Assembly (NCBI GenBank): GCA_964584785.1
Contig: CAZPBY010000041.1
Span: 7,852 to 71,851, forward strand
Direction of reading: 5' to 3'
Source of the DNA: JAHFTY01 sp964584785
GTDB taxonomy: Bacteria > Acidobacteriota > Terriglobia > 20CM-2-55-15
Length of the DNA: 64,000 nt
The first letter of the stretch is position 1, and each line of letters starts with the position of its first letter. Positions 61,578-64,000 of this stretch are shown here, one piece after another. The position numbers and the translations under genes are program-made. The notes under the pieces were generated by a model. That model saw only the letters and a list, made by a program, of their open reading frames with translations, was not told where the DNA came from and did no database searches.

Positions 61578-61985
61578 TCATTTCATATTGTTGAATACGG
61601 CCCAGGTGTGAGTACCGATGACCAATCCGCGAATGAACAGCATTAACCGGGGATGTCCGTTCCGCAGCAACCAGTGAGATGCACAGTCCCCACCGGCGGT
61701 CAGGCCCACAGCGATGCTCGATTCAACCATCATTCGCTGGCGGGGATGGAAGCGGCTCGAAAGGTTCGTCAGGATGGTATTCGCTTCTTCTTTGTTGTCC
61801 TTTTTGATTCCGTACCACGTCGTGCCGGCGTCTGCGCCCAGGGTGAACCACATCGCGGCATGCGAAGTACGATCCAGAAACTCATACTTGGGCGCCGGCT
61901 GCGGATCGTTTCCCGGAGTACTCGACCCCTGACTGAACGCGTTGCCGGGAACCCACAACACCAGCAAAAGAATCATTGATTTCAT
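61578..61985 (-). CDS. Hypothetical exported protein
   Basis: A 135-residue protein with a signal peptide (KSMILLLVLWVPGNAFSQ). Two to three later hydrophobic stretches follow: SHAAMWFTLGADAGTTWYG, MVESSIAVGLTAGGDCASHW and LMLFIRGLVIGTHTWAVF. No family is recognised. The ATG at 61985 is used; upstream in-frame sequence lacks similarity to a signal or domain. It follows the heme A synthase gene on the same strand by 79 bp. Confidence 0.5.
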   Translation of the reverse strand: MKSMILLLVLWVPGNAFSQGSSTPGNDPQPAPKYEFLDRTSHAAMWFTLGADAGTTWYGIKKDNKEEANTILTNLSSRFHPRQRMMVESSIAVGLTAGGDCASHWLLRNGHPRLMLFIRGLVIGTHTWAVFNNMK

Positions 61986-62064
61986 AACGGAAGATTCTGT
62001 CTTGAGGACACACCTGCGTCGAGTTTGTTGTGTCGACGGCGTTGACCCGCGAGTACGTTGATCC

Positions 62065-63000
62065 TCACGCGTCCCTTTTGGCGAGAAGCAACAATACGGT
62101 TTCAGCGCCGAGCAATAGACTGGCAACCGTCAGGTGTGCGACCTGCTGGACCGGTTCCAGCGATACGTACGCCATCGTAACTCCCAACCCGACCTGGAGC
62201 GTTGCTAAACCGGCCACAACATAGCCCCACCGAATCATCGTTGTTTCTGAAGGAAATCGGGAACGCAGCCAACTGACGACCCAGAGCGAGCCCGCGAACA
62301 CGATAAGAGCGGCGCTGCGATGAACATGGTCGAGGAGGCCAACGGACGCCAGTGCGCTCGTACGCGCGACGCCACTGTCAATCGCGGTGTCGACGGAGCC
62401 CCGGACCTGAGTCCCGAGCCCGATCTGGATCATCGTTACTATGATCAGAGTCCTGAGAAACGGAGAGGACCGCCCGCCCCCCTTCTTCAGGGCCCGCACA
62501 GTGGCATAGAGGAGTAATTGCACGATCACCAGGGCAACGACCAGGTGAATCGTCACAATCCAGGCCGCGAGCGCACTCGCCACGACACGCCCGCCAAGCC
62601 AACCTTGAAATCCGGTCAAGAGTAACGCGGCAACCGATGCCCGGACGATCCCCGGCTCTCGACGGTGGTGGCGCCACGCGGAAACGACGGTGGCGAGAAT
62701 GAGAAATCCGACGCTAACGCCGAGCAATCGATTGAGATACTCGGTCCACATCAGTGTGGGATTAAAGAGTGACGGATCGAATCGCGACGGAAGGTCTGAG
62801 GCCGACGCCGGCGGCAACCACGATCCAAAGCATCGCGGCCAGTCCGGACAGCCCAGCCCCGCGCCGGATGCGCGAACAAGGCCGCCGACCAGGATCAGAA
62901 AATAAGTGATCGCTGTCGTGCACAAGGCAAGACGCTGAAATGAAGAAAGCCGCCGAGACGGACGCATCGTGTTTGTAACCGCAGTGTCTTCTTCCATCAT
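62065..63000 (-). CDS. ctaA: Heme A synthase, CtaA/COX15 family
   Basis: A 311-residue eight-helix membrane protein that hydroxylates heme O to heme A for cytochrome oxidase. The first loop has GLVRASGAGLGCPDWPRC (Cys51, Cys57). Heme-ligand His residues are seen in IVTIHLVVAL, DHVHRSAALIV and QVAHLTVASL. The helix-2 position normally His is Asn90 (WTEYLNRLLG), while Glu87 is kept; other COX15-like proteins also have Asn here, so function may be retained. No ctaB or oxidase genes lie within the window. Confidence 0.88.
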   Translation of the reverse strand: MMEEDTAVTNTMRPSRRLSSFQRLALCTTAITYFLILVGGLVRASGAGLGCPDWPRCFGSWLPPASASDLPSRFDPSLFNPTLMWTEYLNRLLGVSVGFLILATVVSAWRHHRREPGIVRASVAALLLTGFQGWLGGRVVASALAAWIVTIHLVVALVIVQLLLYATVRALKKGGGRSSPFLRTLIIVTMIQIGLGTQVRGSVDTAIDSGVARTSALASVGLLDHVHRSAALIVFAGSLWVVSWLRSRFPSETTMIRWGYVVAGLATLQVGLGVTMAYVSLEPVQQVAHLTVASLLLGAETVLLLLAKRDA

Positions 63001-63161
63001 CGACGTGTTCAGTCTGATAATGCGTTGCCGTCAATGCCAATGGTCGTGGCAATAGTGTCTGGACCTGCTCATTGGAAACGAAACCCTATCGCCGATTGAC
63101 AGCCGGCGTCGCGCCCGTCTGCTCTCGGATAACCGCCCGGATCATTTACGTGCGGGACAGC

Positions 63162-63641
63162 TCAGGTTGTTTGGCTATGCGCTTCCACCATCCACAGCCA
63201 TTTGTCGACGCCTCGTGAAATCTCCGTGAAGATATCGGCGGTATCGGCATCGTTGAATTCATTTCCGGCATCGATCGCTTTACGCGCGAGTTTCCCGAAC
63301 GATGCCAGTGCGGATCCAAGCGCCTGAACGTGATCCTTACCGCCAGTTCCCGGTACGTTGTATTCGGCCAGACTGGATCGCTTCACGATCATCCGCGCCG
63401 TTCCGTCGGCACTGCCGCCGAGTTGTACGGCGCGTTCGGCAATGAGGTCCACGTAATCCTCGACGTCCTCGTTGATCTTGTCGAATAGTTCGTGAAGAGC
63501 GATGAAATTGGGCCCCTTCACGTTCCAGTGTGCGTACTTGCATTGTGTCTGTAAGTCGATCGCGTCAGCGAGTCGAGCATTGCATAATTCGATAATCTTG
63601 ACGCGTGTCGCTTCGGGTAGATCGTTCTTCGTTGGAAACAT
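63162..63641 (-). CDS. dps: Dps family DNA-protection ferritin
   Basis: A 159-residue miniferritin. The ferroxidase ligands match E. coli Dps spacing exactly: His38, His50, Asp54, Asp65 and Glu69. They sit within YAHWNVKGPNF, IALHELFDK and DYVDLIAERAVQLGG. It forms dodecamers that bind DNA and oxidise iron with hydrogen peroxide. A strong GGAGG Shine-Dalgarno precedes the ATG. Two inverted repeats sit directly upstream and suggest redox or iron control. Confidence 0.93.
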   Translation of the reverse strand: MFPTKNDLPEATRVKIIELCNARLADAIDLQTQCKYAHWNVKGPNFIALHELFDKINEDVEDYVDLIAERAVQLGGSADGTARMIVKRSSLAEYNVPGTGGKDHVQALGSALASFGKLARKAIDAGNEFNDADTADIFTEISRGVDKWLWMVEAHSQTT

Positions 63642-63655
63642 GACTACACCTCCGT

Positions 63656-63699
63656 TTTAGTCCTACTAAAGTGTCGACATTGGCCGGGCCGATGTCGAC
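63656..63699 (-). promoter_or_regulatory. Two inverted repeats upstream of dps
   Basis: TTTAGT-CCT-ACTAAA (63656-63670) is a perfect 6-bp-armed palindrome next to the dps Shine-Dalgarno. GTCGACATTGGCC and GGCCGATGTCGAC (63673-63699) form a second palindrome with 13-nt arms, one mismatch and a one-base centre. The cognate regulator cannot be named. Confidence 0.5.
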
Positions 63700-63730
63700 G
63701 AATCCGACACTGTCTATATTGTGCCGACAG

Positions 63731-63757
63731 ATCAGTTCGTTCAAATCAGTTCGTTCA
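63731..63757. repeat. Tandem direct repeat upstream of dps
   Basis: Two identical copies of ATCAGTTCGTTCA (63731-63743 and 63745-63757) with 14-bp period lie between the MocR-like gene end and the dps promoter region. They could be a regulator site or chance slippage. Confidence 0.5.
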
Positions 63758-63777
63758 CAGCATCCGAAGGTCCACAT

Positions 63778-64000
63778 TCAGCGTCGAATCAACGGCTCCA
63801 ATGCCGCCGCGAGACGCTTCGCACCGTAATGGATTGTCTGGGGGGTGAGGCCCGGGTAACCGAGGATCAGGGCTCCGCGGGTTTGACGCAAGGCGGAAAA
63901 CCATGAAAGGGGCACAGCCTCGATCCCATCGGCTGCTGCTCGATGTGACGCCTGACGATCATCGATCCCCGACGGCAGCCACGCGAGCAGGGGCACGCCT
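63778..64000 (-). CDS. MocR/PdxR-like aminotransferase-domain regulator, 3' end only
   Basis: The last 74 codons of a gene entering from the right edge. LLAWLPSGIDDRQASHRAA, VPLSWFSAL and ALILGYPGLTPQTIHYGAKR match the C-terminus of class I aminotransferase domains in GntR/MocR regulators (PdxR-like). The DNA-binding part lies outside the window, so a plain PLP aminotransferase is not excluded. Confidence 0.7.
   Translation of the reverse strand, partial: GVPLLAWLPSGIDDRQASHRAAADGIEAVPLSWFSALRQTRGALILGYPGLTPQTIHYGAKRLAAALEPLIRR

Overview
The window looks like a chromosomal segment of an Acidobacteriota-type soil bacterium. The evidence is gene content, not a database match: an 810-residue orphan duplicated MacB/FtsX permease of the acidobacterial (ADOP) type, an Oar-like TonB-dependent receptor with an N-terminal carboxypeptidase-regulatory domain, a cytochrome c/streptogramin-lyase-like propeller fusion, a TPR-CHAT protease beside a subtilase, LytS/LytTR signalling, and many secreted proteins of unknown function. 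Base composition is moderately GC-rich and even throughout. I see no phage, insertion sequence, CRISPR array, rRNA or tRNA.

Layout. 1-4 kb: 3' end of fabG, dcd, an HU-type DNA-binding protein, a site-2-protease-like M50 peptidase, a cupin and a secreted phosphoesterase. 4-8.6 kb: one-strand block of LytS-type kinase, LytTR regulator, a hidden 42-codon gene and the ADOP permease. 8.6-16 kb: translation island infC-rpmI-rplT-pheS-pheT with zapB-like and zapA genes, divergent from ogt and thrS. 16-24.4 kb: YdcF-type protein, EEP phosphatase, HtrA protease, glycosyltransferase, epimerase with a decayed fragment beside it, and a membrane spermidine-synthase-like protein. 24.4-36.2 kb: DUF1028-S9 peptidase fusion, TonB-dependent receptor, rlmN, cytochrome-propeller protein, M23 peptidase, radical SAM protein and mutY. 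36.2-44.7 kb: ybbP-ybbA divergent from tesA (the E. coli arrangement), a c-di-AMP riboswitch ahead of an SPFH protein, pncA-pdxH and a BON protein. 44.8-52 kb: two convergent sensor kinases, a zinc-finger SpoIIE phosphatase and catalase. 52-59 kb: a TPR-CHAT / carboxypeptidase-regulatory-like / subtilase operon, a secreted protein and a GT-C/TPR protein. 59-64 kb: secreted proteins, a serine hydrolase, heme A synthase, dps and the 3' end of a MocR-like regulator.

The strongest unusual signals are these. (i) A palindromic repeat family with arms of about 31 nt has three copies: one separates pheS from pheT, one lies in frame inside rlmN, and one supplies the C-terminus and stop codon of mutY. 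(ii) A clear ydaO/yuaA-type c-di-AMP riboswitch with its own promoter precedes an SPFH/flotillin-like gene. (iii) The leader of the hidden small gene ahead of the ADOP permease can sequester its Shine-Dalgarno through an 11-bp perfect complement. (iv) infC probably starts at AUC. (v) A DUF1028 domain is fused to an S9 peptidase. (vi) TPR-CHAT and subtilase genes share an operon. (vii) An orphan terminator and 14-bp direct repeats lie before the spermidine-synthase-like gene.

Functional reading: housekeeping translation, division, NAD/PLP and oxidative-stress genes (catalase, dps, phosphatase) are interleaved with envelope and secretion functions. All functions are inferred by motif recognition without database searches.
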